DNA of 64,000 nt from Phascolomyces articulosus (taxonomy: Eukaryota; Mucoromycota; Mucoromycetes; Mucorales; Lichtheimiaceae). Under the pieces are notes generated by a model. It made no database searches and was not told the origin of the DNA. It saw nothing but the letters and a program-made list of their open reading frames with translations. The position numbers and the translations under genes were made by a program. Below are positions 12,075 to 23,491 of the stretch, piece by piece (within the stretch, counting starts at the first letter, position 1; each line of letters starts with the position of its first letter). Location of the stretch: positions 496,001-560,000 of the forward strand of contig JAIXMP010000015.1 in assembly GCA_025677815.1 (NCBI GenBank), read 5' to 3'.

Positions 12075-12957
12075 TGTTATTGAGAGGTGGTGTATATGTG
12101 ACCTTGGCAAATAATGAGGAATGTTACGAAAAGAAGGGACTCAAAAAAAATTTTTCAATGCAATTCAAGTTTAACCTTGTGGCACATCATCACATGTGGT
12201 ATGGTTATATCCTTGCTGAGCCGTTATGGCGCATATTATTATTGCATCATAAAATAAATAAACAATAAAAAACCATACTTCGTACAAAAGCATCGCCAGT
12301 TTGCCAATTACAAATGCTCTTATTATTGATGTAGATCGGGGTAATTTTTTCGATGACGTTATTGTTCACTTGAAAGAACAAGATTATATCAATCGTGTAG
12401 CAAATCGTGTTACCCGAGCATTAAAATATGATGGAGTAAATACACCAAATGATGTTCCATCACCACAACATGTTATCGTGATAACATAAGAAAAAGAACT
12501 GTCAATATTGAAATATAAATGTTCATAATCCCAGTTTCCTACTGTCACGAATTATTAATTGATATCATTTACATCAATTATTGTTACGAAGCGTGGATTG
12601 TTTCATATCTATTAATTTTTTTTTTTTAATTTTTTTTTTTTTTAATTTTTTTTTTTTTTGGCAAAATGGGTAATCTAGATAATGCGCGTAATGTCCATGG
12701 GCGCCTCCTTGACATATAACAAGAGTCGATTCATCAGATTCAACATGCATCCGACACGCTTTAAGATTTTTCAAGTCATCATCATCAATTAATATTTATA
12801 CAAACAGGTGCTTTTATAGAGATCTGTGGCTATTATTATTAAATAAAAAATAAATAATATAAAAGTACACCAATGACAAATCGAATGTTTTTATTATTAC
12901 TTAGATACAATAAATGCGATGAGTATAAAATAAGTGAATAGATAATAATAATGACTA
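12075..12957. other. Interval between HET copies with T-runs and coding-like scraps
   Basis: Upstream region of the intact HET gene. At 12616-12659 lie three T-runs separated by AA. Two coding-like stretches occur: 12330-12489 (+), ending DVPSPQHVIVIT, and 12661-12775 (-), with TLVICQGGAHGHYAHY. Neither has a start, a partner exon or a family I know, so I treat them as possible relics only. Confidence 0.3.
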
Positions 12958-14685
12958 TTAACATATAATAAATTCTCTTTCACCATTTTCTATGCCTGGA
13001 TTAGAGAGCTTATATCTGTACCCAGTAATACATACACCAATAGATTTATAAAAACCATTAATATCGTTTCTTCTTACTACAGGCATAACAACATAACCAG
13101 ATTGTGGGGATAATTCAAACTGTACACCAGAAAGAATTTCACAGTCTGCACAGTCTTCTGTCAATGAGAGATATGCACCTACATACTGTGATTCTGACGA
13201 TGAAGTTGTTGTGGTAATCCAAAATTCATCCTCTCTTTGTGCAGGTAGAATATGCGTTGCCTTGATATGATACTCTTCAACAGACTCGTGGTGAAAACTG
13301 CCTATTTGTTTTGCTGTTGTACATATGAATGGAATCGATGTGGCAGATGACAGAGTATCAATGAATAGTAAACGATGTGGGTGTATTAACCATATAGGAT
13401 AAAGCTCATTCATCTGGCCATTATCAATTAAACAATATTGTATCGGAGCCTGGCTAAAAGAACGGTTTATAGAAACTGGAATAGATGTGCTTGTCAAGTA
13501 CATGTATCTTCCAACAACTTTGAAGTTTTCGAGTAGAGACCGTAAATGGATACCTGGAACATGTTCCCCTCTTGCACCAGTCCAAGAAGGTAGATCAAAT
13601 TTTTGAATCGGGACCTTGCTATTAAAAGGCGTGTAATTATTGCCATTGCCATTCGATAATTGTACTGATTTAGACTTAACTACTTGTATCACATTCTGGT
13701 AATACAGATGTGCACCAAAGCATAAGACAGAAGCATCTATTCTTGCCAAAGTACCATAAAATTGAACCATCAAATCTTCTATGGGTTGTTCATAATCGAT
13801 GAGAAATTGATCTGTGATTTCTGGAAACATGTTAATGAGCGCAAAAACTCGGTCATGCTCGATTGTTGAATGACAAATATGTGCATGGAATAAAACTGTG
13901 CTCGCCGTCCATTTGATGGTTTTGTTGCATATAGTATAAAGGAACAGACCTCCTCTTGTTCCGACGGCTGCGTGTTGTGAAACAACGTTGGACTACATAT
14001 AAACATTGTGACCCACGAAAAGAATCTTTTTTGCGATAAAAGCCTCCTCCAAGATCCAAATACGTCTACTCCACTGCGAGTAGGACAATGCATCCATATC
14101 CGCCAATTTCACTTTGGAGTCACTCTTCTTGTTGGGAATGTATCGGAGCTCGGGTACAAGGGCCACCATAAATGATGCATTGGCAAAGATTCTATGCAAA
14201 CATTTTATTTCGTACAGTTTGTTCTCTCTATCCTCTTGATCAATACACATCATATCGCACCAAAGATAACGAACACCAAAATCAATGCAAATATGTTGTA
14301 TGAGACCTCTGAATTTGACAAACTTTGTTTTGGGTGGGTGGTATCTTTTTCGCCCGCTTGATTTTTCTTGAGTTATCTTGCCTGGATAAATAATTCGATG
14401 ATTTCCCATATCAACTCTGATGCGTCTCCCGGATGCGCCTTGGATTTTTATTTCACCTGATTGAGCCCAGCAATACGATAGTGCACAATATCCTTCGTTC
14501 ACATGAGATCCCGCTACAACGCACATATCTGAAATACGAACTAGTTTGGCAGGCATGAATTCAGGCTTGGGTAAGAGTGTCTTGGGTTTCCTAGCTTTAT
14601 GACTCCCATTGGTAGTTTCCGAAGGACTGATTGCACCATACAGATTTACAATCTCCTGTTGATCGGTTTTGTAAGTATTGTACAT
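12958..14685 (-). pseudogene. HET-domain gene copy interrupted by one in-frame TAG
   Basis: Paralogue of the HET gene at 10308. From ATG 14685 the frame runs 230 codons to TAG at 13995-13993, then stays open in the same frame for 344 codons to the stop at 12958-12960. HET blocks are intact before the stop: YCALSYCWAQSGE, YLWCDMMCIDQED and SQWSRRIWILEE. At the break this copy reads VGHNVYM*SNVVS where the intact paralogue has VGRNIHLWSNITS, so a Trp codon TGG has become TAG. After it, WTASTVLFHAHICHST, MFPEITD and the C-terminal LSGVQFELSPQSG match the paralogue. The truncated 230-aa product would still hold a whole HET domain. Readthrough or a recent inactivating mutation are both possible; no other lesion is visible. 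Confidence 0.85.
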
Positions 14686-15180
14686 AGATACTAGAGATTA
14701 CATCAATGTTACTGCTTTTTTGAAACAAGGAAAAAAGAAAGATGTTGAAAATAAAATAATATATACTTACAATATCAAATTCAATAAAAGTATAAAAGAT
14801 GAAAAAGAAACCACGCTAAGAAGGATGGCTCAGCCCTTTTTTTATTTGCTTATAGTTAAAATGATCCATTCACAACGTGTAGCACTGATGTTTTCCATCT
14901 TTATTAATAGGTCTTTCTATTTTGTGTAAAGAATTTATATAGGCTCAAATACAATAGCAGCGATTTCCATAGAAACAAGACACCACTTTATTGTCAAAAG
15001 ATGAAAATTCATGCTTTGTCCTTCTTTACAAAAGAGACTGACAACGTTTTTTTTTTTTTCAGGGCAAGCAGTGTAACTTTTTTTGAAGTCGGAGGCTCAA
15101 CCGCCACAAAAAGATTTGCATGATAAAGTTTCTAAGAAATTTTTTTTTCTCTTTCCTCTTCCAGAAACTTTTTTTCAACA
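14686..15180. promoter_or_regulatory. Divergent upstream region of HET pseudogene and KRI1
   Basis: About 500 bp without a gene. A T-rich stretch at 15047-15059 and a TTTCTCTTTCCTCTTCC pyrimidine tract near 15147-15163 immediately precede ATG 15181 and probably mark the KRI1 start zone. Confidence 0.4.
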
Positions 15181-17660
15181 ATGTCAGACGAAGTGCAAGT
15201 ACACATTCGAGAACGAGAGGACGAAAGTGCTGATTACCAACGTCCTGTCATTTGTAAGATCCTTTGGTTTTAATTCTTGAACAATTAATTACGTCCATTA
15301 CAATTATAACTAATACACATTGTTATTGTTTAATAATAACCTATTTTATTTTATTACTAGCTCAACCTAGTGATCATGAAGGTACAATGATTACAACCTT
15401 TACTTATTTTTATATCTTTTGAATTATCGGGGGGCAACAATAGCAACGTAAAAAAATATGAGCTTGGATCAAAGCTAATTTCTTTTTTTTTTAATTAAAT
15501 ATAAACGATTTGAATAGAAGCCAGCTCAGAAGATCAGGATGAAAGCGACGAAAGTGAAGAAAGTGAAGACGAAGAAGAAGACGAAGATGCCGCCATGTTA
15601 ACACCTGCCATTGATTCCCAAATCTTGCGCACCATTGCCGCCATTCAAACCCGAGATCCTAAAGTATATGATTTGAACAAAAAGTTTTTCAGTGAACAAG
15701 ATCTTGAAAATGCCAAACAAGAAGCTGCTTTAAAAAAGAAGCAAAACAGCTTAAAGACAGATGGTGTAAAATCGAAAAATTATACTTTGAAGGATTATGA
15801 AAGAGAAGTCTTACTTGAACATGGTGGCTATGTCAATGAAGAAGAAGAACAACCCAAGTCACATTATCAGGAACAAAGAGATATCAAGAATGATTTTTTG
15901 AGGGCTGTTCAAGCAGTGGATTCAGATGATGAGGATGAAGAAGGGGAGGAAGGATTAGGTGGAGGTTTATTAGAAAAACGTATCAAGACAAAGGAAGAAG
16001 AGGAGGAAGAGGATGCTAAATATCGTCAATTTATGCTTCAAAATATTGCGGTAAGTGTTAATTTTTTTTGTGGTTGCGTCGTCGTGGGATATTTTTGCCT
16101 AGTTTTTTATTTTTATTTTTTACTTATTTATGTATTATACTGATCCATAGGCCGATGAAGCAAGTGCAAAAGCTTTCAAGAATTGGAATGAAAATTATAA
16201 GGAAAATCCCAATGTTACCAAAGACGATGCATTTTTAATCGAGTAAGTTTTTCTGATGAAAGGTTAAAAATAAAGTGAGTGCAATATAAACTAACCTGCC
16301 ATGTTCCATGTTATGCAGTTATGTTCTTAATCGTGGTTGGGTAGAGAAACCAAGTGATAAGAAACAGCGATTACTTGATGACACAGAAAAGGAAGTTGAA
16401 GAAGAACATTTAGATGAAGTGGATCGATTTGAAAGCAAATATAATTTCCGTTTCGAAGAAGAGTAAGTCTGATTTCTCTCTTTCTTATGATGAACAAAAA
16501 CGATATTTCCAGGAAAAAAGGATCCATAGGAAGGAAGAAAGGGGATGAAAAAAAAAACTCATTCTATTTTGATTATTATAGAGATGGCGCCATGATTGTT
16601 TCCCATTCCCGTCAAGTAGATGACTCAGTTCGTCGAAAACAATCCAAGCGTCAAAAGGAACGTGAACGAAAGAAAGCAAGAAGAGAAGAGAAATTACGTG
16701 AAAAGAATGAAGAGTTGGCTCGTGCACGTAATTTAAAGATGAAAGAAGTGCGTGACCGTCTTAAAGAAATCCAAGAAATTACTGGTGAAAGTAAGTGGTG
16801 GATCTATTAAAAAAAACTTAACCATAGATAAATAAAAAAAAACCTATAATGATGTATTAACAAAAACACAAACAATATAGCCATTGATCTTGACAAGTTG
16901 GATTTGGATGGAGATTTCGATGAAAAATATGATGAACAGATGGCTAACATGTTTGGTGAAGATTATTATGAAAGAGGGCAACAAGATGAAACCAAACCTA
17001 CCTGGGACGATGATATTGATACAGACATGTATGAAGATGCTCAAGAATATCAAGACGAAGAAGAAGATGTCATGATGGATGCCGATTATCTTCCTGGTGG
17101 TGATAAATACAAAGGCAATCAATCATTACAAGATCCAAATGAAATCAAACAACAACACATGGAAAAGAAACGAAAAGCACAGGAATTACTAGATGATTAT
17201 TATTCACTTAACTTTGAAGATATCATTGGTGGTGATTTACCTACACGTTATAAATATAGAAAGACAGAACGCGAAGATTATGGTTTGACAGCAGAAGAAA
17301 TCTTGCTGGCAGATGATACCGAGCTGAACAAATACGTTGGTATGAAGATGCTGGCTCCGTAAGTAACTTGTTCTATATATAATTTTGATCATTCTTTCTA
17401 ATCAGGAGATGGATGATACTGACCCATATATTTATAATAGGTATCGAAATCAAATAAAACATGAGCATGAAATGAAATTCTTCAATCGAAGTCGTCGAAA
17501 TAAATATCAAGATTTCAGTAAACATGTGAATGAGAAATTGAAACTGGTTGATCCTGAAGGATCTTCTAAATCCGATAAAAAGTATTCAAAGGAACAAGGC
17601 ACAGAAGCCAAGAAGATGCGTAAGCGCCGTGGAAAGAAGAAAAAGAAAACTGAAGCATAA
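15181..17660 (+). CDS. KRI1: Kri1, 40S ribosome biogenesis factor
   Basis: Nucleolar protein that in yeast binds Krr1 and is needed for 18S rRNA maturation and 40S assembly. Eight exons: 15181-15253, 15361-15381, 15518-16050, 16151-16242, 16319-16462, 16582-16790, 16881-17358, 17441-17660; the sum is 590 codons (589 aa), close to yeast Kri1. Seen: a strongly acidic N-terminal part (ESEDEEEDED), a Kri1 block with YVLNRGWVEKP and VDRFESKYNFRFEEE, a highly basic helix RRKQSKRQKERERKKARREE, then the Kri1 C-terminal domain with YYSLNFEDIIGGDLPTRYKY, LTAEEILLADDTELN and a Lys-rich tail RKRRGKKKKK. Exon 2 is only 21 nt. All junctions use GT-AG and agree in phase. Confidence 0.93.
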
Positions 17661-18807
17661 ATAAATTCTATTTCTTTCAAAACCCACATTATCATCTCAT
17701 GTATCACTTGCGCACACATTATTATCTCCCCTGTTCCATGCTCTTTTCTTATTGTTATTTCATCGATTTCGTTATGCACACACACACACACACACACATA
17801 TCTATTCAATCACATCTGCTTTTAATTTTTCTTTAAAACATTGCATCTTATCCTTTTTATCTTATCACCATTATTTTTTATTATTAAGAAGTTTAAATCT
17901 TATTCTTTATCCTATAAAGATATGTATTAAAAGAAATAAATATATTGTATTTTCTATTTCTGTTCATTTACAAATCTAGTTTGGGTGTTTTTTTTTACTA
18001 TATTATACTTGGAATATGTATATAATATATGGATGCTTTATACTAAACGTGGTTCGTGATGAATAAGTAATAAAGGGTAAATGGCTTTAGCATAAGAAGA
18101 ATACTTGTCAAGAAATGAATGCATGATGATCATCCAAACAGGGATAAGTTCATTACCATATTACTTACAGCCTAAAATACATAATTTATGAAAATAATAC
18201 CGAGTATAGGTAGATAAACTTAGAAAGGATTATTTAGTACCAGTTGTATTATTTCTTACTATCATATCATCGAATTCAGCAAGGACAAAGTAATGGTACC
18301 TATCAAAGGAAAGCATTGTAATAAATATAACACACGCAGTGGTAGTTAAACCATCACCAATAATTTATATATTTACTGGTCCCCACTGGATATTATTATT
18401 AACACCAGATGTTGTCCATCCTTACGGTTATTATTAAATATTAAACTTATTATTAATCCTCGACCAAAACTTTAAACATAAGCAAATAACAAGCAAATGC
18501 AAATAATTTTTTTTAAACATACACAACTGCATATTATTCAAACTGGTTTTGTCATGATGTACCACAAGAAGGCATTACTATGGATCCATTGTGTTGCCAA
18601 TAAGAAACTTTAGTAGAAAAATAAACATAAACAGCCATTGGTGATATAAATAATTCGGTAGTACACATTTTGTTTTTTTGTTTTTTTGCTGCTCCCCACT
18701 TTTTTTTTCTCTTCCAACAAACTCTAATTTTTATAATATACACACGTTTTTTTTTTTAAGTAAAAAAAGGGAACTAACCAAACATTAATCCCTAGAAAAA
18801 GCATCCA
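17661..18807. other. Intergenic region KRI1-kinase
   Basis: Non-coding. Contains a CA microsatellite at 17777-17798 and the probable 3' flank of KRI1 followed by the kinase promoter. T-runs near 18669-18715 lie about 100 bp upstream of ATG 18808. No RNA gene seen. Confidence 0.35.
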
Positions 18808-21560
18808 ATGTCACAAGTAAAAACAGACAAGTCAACGACGTCTTCCATTACCAATGTGTCTTCTCCATTACGTTTTGAATTACGCTCTGCATTAACACCG
18901 AGTGGAAAACGGTCTTCACAAAGTCAAGATGTTGACAACCATGAAGAGAATCCTTATCAAGAAAACGAGAACGATAATAATGACATGCATACGAATCAAC
19001 AACAACAATATACCAGTTCCTTTGCCAAGCGAACTCGCATCGACAACAACACTCATTATTCACCATCCAACCATTCGACTCAATCGTCTTCATTAACAGG
19101 GTCTCCTTCTCAACAACATCAGCCTTATTTACTGCGAAAACTATTGACACCTACCCGATCCTCCTCCATGTCAGACACGCAATCGAATTTGTTTGATCAT
19201 TCTGACATTATCACTCAAGAGCGATTAAAAGCGAGTAGTTTGAATAGTAGTGAAATAGGATTTAGTAGTAATAGTCCTTCTTCACGTTTCGATACACGCA
19301 ATCCATTGGTGGATCGTGACAAGTCTCCTTCCAAAAGTCGAGCTTCTCCTACTCCTTCTTATTTCCAAAAACCACAACAAACAGCTCAACTTGAACTACA
19401 GCAAGGAGAAGAGGAAGAGGAGGAAGAGGAGGATCTTCCACTAGCGAGTTTTGGTTGGCCCGTCTTTTTAGATGATGTTGAGGACGATTATAACAATGTG
19501 GACGACGAAGATGAAGAAGTGACTATCAATCGAGCACGACGCTCCCTTGTGGATGAATTCAAAAGTAGTGAAATTGGACCTGTTCATGATAGTCATTTAG
19601 GTGAAGAAGAAGATGAACAAGAACGGTTACAATCGAGTCGAAACTTATTACATGCTGTGATGGGAGACATTGGAGAAGAAAATAGTAATGACGAAGAGGT
19701 TGGATTCCCGATCCCTTTGACAACCACAGCCACAACCGCCGCAGCCATTCCCATGACCAAAAACAATCATTTATCCTCCTCCCAACAGTACTATCATCAC
19801 GCACCACCTTCCGTTCAACATTTTGATGATGAATGTGATGAATTCTTTACCAGCCATGCCGAAGATAATATTGCCACGGAACGATTACCGAGTTCATCTT
19901 TACGACGTAATTATGGTCCTTCTGTTTGGCAACGGATCAAACCTGCGTATTTGGCCACGCAACCTCGATTTTTAACACAAGATTATTTTCAACAACATTA
20001 CCCTACTAGCTGTATGGAAGAAGAAGAACAAGAGGAAGAAGAACTTTATGAAGATGAAGTACCTACTTCTTATTTTGAAGAAAAATATTTGGTCTTGCAA
20101 CGATTAGGTGAAGGAGAATATGCTGAAGTGTTTAAAGTCCAACATTTGGAAACCAAAGCATTTTGGGCTATCAAGAAATCTATTGCTCCATTTGTTAGTT
20201 ATGATGATAGGTAAAAAAAAACGTTTAAATTTGTTAAGTAAGGATCAGGTGGTCAATAAGAAAGGATGTGTACTCATTATGTTTATATATTAGATGGCAG
20301 CAAATCATTGAAGTGGATCATATGCGAGCAGTCCATGATTGTAAACAATGTGTGAAACTTACAGATGCTTGGGAACAAGAAGGTTATCTTTTTCTGCAAA
20401 TGGAATTATGTGCGAATGGAAGGTAAAGTTGTTTATATGGGTAGAAAAAGTTACGCCCAAATGAACAAAAACAAACAAACAAATTAAATCGATTTTATTT
20501 TGATAGCTTGGCAGATTATATCAATTTTCAAAACCGTAATATCCCAGAATCGGATGTTTGGTCAATTTTATTTGAAATTGCACAGGTAACAACATCTATT
20601 CGTCAAAAGGGACAGGCTATATACTGATCCCAAAAAAAAAAACCAACTATATATCTATTAGGGAGTGAAAGCAATTCATGATTCAAATATTATTCATTTG
20701 GATTTAAAACCATCCAATGTCTTGATTGATGATGCAGGATCTATAAAAATAGGTGATTTTGGTGTCTCTGTGCGGGAACCAGTGGTAGGATTTCTCTCAC
20801 TTCTTTTTTTTATACATATTCCATGTTGCCTATGTTAATATAATAAGGTGGCTATTATATAGGATCTTCAATGGGTAAAAGGTGAAGGGGATCGACGATA
20901 CATGGCACCTGATTTACTTCGAGATCAATTTCATAAACCAGCCGATATCTTTAGGTAAAAAAAATATCATCTTATCGAATTTTCTTTCTTCCTTTTCAAG
21001 AAACCCTTGGACTCAAAAAAAAAATGACATGTTTTTTATTCTTTAGTCTCGGATTAATGGTACTTGAAATGGCTGCTGGTATTGTATTACCAGGGACAGG
21101 AGAAGCTTGGGAAGAATTACGCATTGCTGATTTCTCAGGTTGTGAAGAAGCCTTGGCGAAAACGTCATTAAAAATGCGTGAATTTATTGAATGGTTAATG
21201 CAAACGAATGCACAAGAACGACCTACGATTGATCAAGTATTAAATCATCCGGAGCTGGTATCCAGAAAATCAATCAAATCATCATCACAAGTTGAAGAAG
21301 GGATTCTCTATGATTATGTACAAGAGTTAAAACAACGAAAAGAAGAACACGTATTTGATAGTCAAGATGAAAATGATCTTTTGGATGAAAATGTGGATGG
21401 AGAGATGGAACAACCTCCTTCTTCTTTATTACCACCTTCATCACCCTTACCATCACCACTGCATCATCAAGCTCCATTATCTCCTTCAATAACAACAGTA
21501 CCACCAAGTCCTATTGCTCATACTATGGATAATAACACATTATCTATTCATGATGATTAA
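18808..21560 (+). CDS. wee1: Wee1/Myt1-family CDK-inhibitory protein kinase
   Basis: Kinases of this family phosphorylate the ATP-loop tyrosine (and threonine in Myt1) of Cdk1 to hold cells in G2. Six exons: 18808-20210, 20294-20422, 20507-20585, 20662-20784, 20863-20954, 21047-21560; 780 codons, 779 aa. The first ~420 residues are disordered, Ser-rich and acidic, with several SP/TP sites. Kinase domain ~424-690: LGEGEYAEVF (glycine loop), WAIKKS (Lys), HLDLKPSN (~549-556, the Wee1 form of the catalytic loop), GDFGVSV (DFG), and the family signature EGDRRYMAPDLL followed by DIFSLGLMVLEMA. Text such as CVKLTDAWEQEGYLFLQMEL is Wee1/Myt1-like. No membrane segment is obvious in the C-terminal tail, which slightly favours Wee1 over Myt1. 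Confidence 0.88.
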
Positions 21561-22086
21561 ACATCTTCTCATATTGGCATTAATTCTTTTTACATTTACT
21601 CATATATATACCATTTATTATCATTTTATTCAAAAAAAAGAAAGCAGAAAAAAAACAAGTTCATTTGCTCTTTGCTCACTCACTTTACTCCTCCTTCTTC
21701 TTCTTCCATCTTCCTCTACTTACCTATACTTTGTACATAAATAATATATACTTGCAAATACATATTCATTCTAAATACTTTAATCCTTGTTGACTGGTCC
21801 TCACAAACAAATAAATATTGATGCATAAAAAATTTAGCCGAAAGTTTCTCCACTTCAATTAATTATATAATTCAATAAGCATCTTGATTGGAGAGCAATA
21901 GCGACCATTATTTAAGAGATAGAAATATCGAATGATTGGATCTTTGCAAAGAAGAAGAAGAAAAAAGCAAAGGCCAAGAGAAAATTAAATATTTGTAGAA
22001 TTGGGAATGATGATGATCATGACCATAAAAAGAGGCTCTTATCAACAAAAGCTGACTTATGAGTATGAGTTACACCAAAATGACAA

Positions 22087-22117
<31 letters not shown>

Positions 22118-22550
22118 AGGAACAACAACCCGCTCTCAGGGCTTGGAGTAACTTAATATAAAATTTATTAGTTACTATTCACAGCACCCTTATGCATAAA
22201 ATGATGAACTATATTTTTTTTTGTTTTTTCACACACACATGGATGTATCTTTTTTTTTGTTTTGATAAAGAATGTATATTGAATCTGTCACCTCTATCAT
22301 CATAGATATACAGAAAAAGAATATGAAGAAGAAGAATGACAATATATATAAATAAAAAAGCATGAGAATAAGTAGTGTGTGAGTGAGTATGTACCTTGTT
22401 GTAATGTTTGTATGTGTGTGTAACATACGTTGTATGTGAGTAGTTGAGTTTCTTAGCTTCCATTAAATATATTTTTTCTACACAGCCCTTTTTTTCTTTT
22501 TTTTTCCACTCTTCTTTCCCATTTTCTTTTTTTTTTCAACAAAAAAAATA
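21561..22550. promoter_or_regulatory. Intergenic region kinase-YOP1
   Basis: Holds the kinase 3' flank, an ATT trinucleotide run at 22086-22116, GT-rich stretches near 22375-22440, and a T/C-rich tract at about 22488-22535 directly upstream of ATG 22551, likely the YOP1 start zone. No gene seen. Confidence 0.4.
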
Positions 22551-23491
22551 ATGACTACCAACTTATACAGTGTCGAAGGTGTTCAAGCCAAGTTCAGAGA
22601 AGGTCTTGCTTGTCTTGATGGTCAACTTAGCCAATACAAGTATGCTAACGAGATTGAACGTAAAACTGGTGTTCCCAAGAGTTACATTGCTCTTGGTGGT
22701 GGTGGTCTTGTTTTCATCATGATCTTTTTCAACTTGGCCGGCCAACTTTTGACTAACACCATCTCGTGGGTTTATCCAGGTAAAATATATATTTCTTTAT
22801 AAAAACGCGTCTTTGGTCATTTTTTCGCTTTTTTTTTCTACTTTTTTCTTGGCGGCGTTATTTTCTTCTGTGGAATAGAGAAAGGCGGAGAGTGTATATG
22901 AAAAGAGTTGTTTGTGCGAATGATATGTGTGTGTGTTTATGTGTCTACATGACATGATATACAACATCCAAAGGAAAGGGACATGATAAAAAAGCGAAAA
23001 ATAGGAGGGAGAGAAGCAGTATTTTTTTAGGAGATAGGGACCGATGTTGATCATTTCACTAACGAATCCAAAATTATTATACTATTAGCTTACGCGTCCT
23101 TCAAGGCTATTGAAACCGCCACTACTGCTGATGACAAGCAATGGTTGACTTACTGGACTGTTATCGGTTTCGTTCAAATTATTGAATTCTTCTCTGATGT
23201 CTTGTTGTACTGGTTCCCCTTCTACTACCTTTTCAAGACTTTGTTTGTCCTTTGGCTCGCATTGCCTCAAACCAGAGTAAGTTTTTTTTTTGGGTTTTGG
23301 GTGTATGTGTGTATGCATCTATGTTGTTGTATATCTGACTTTATGTATATTTTTTTTAGGGTGCCGAGGTCTTGTACTCCCGTTTCTTGCGTCCCTACTT
23401 GCTCAAGGCCCAGACTGATATCGACAGAAAGGCTGATGATTTGAAGCAAAAGGTCAGCGACGTTGCTTCTGAATTCTCCAAGAAGGATTAA
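22551..23491 (+). CDS. YOP1: Yop1, ER-shaping reticulon-like (REEP/DP1/HVA22) protein
   Basis: Membrane-curving protein of tubular ER, acting with reticulons and Sey1/atlastin. Exons 22551-22779, 23089-23276 and 23360-23491, joined in frame, give 182 aa (yeast Yop1 180). Seen: N-terminal amphipathic region; a hydrophobic segment KSYIALGGGGLVFIMIFFNL (~44-63); SWVYPAYASFKAIE, the TB2/DP1 signature; QWLTYWTVIGFVQIIEFFSD and WFPFYYLFKTLFVLWLALPQ as the second hairpin; then GAEVLYSRFLRPYL and a charged C-terminal helix ending in SEFSKKD. The 309-bp first intron is the longest outside the repeat gene. Complete and apparently functional. Confidence 0.96.

Noticed and set aside
12075..12110. Extra 12 codons at the start of the intact HET gene
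   Set aside because: Requires a TTG start; ATG 12074 lies at the position expected from the first conserved residues.
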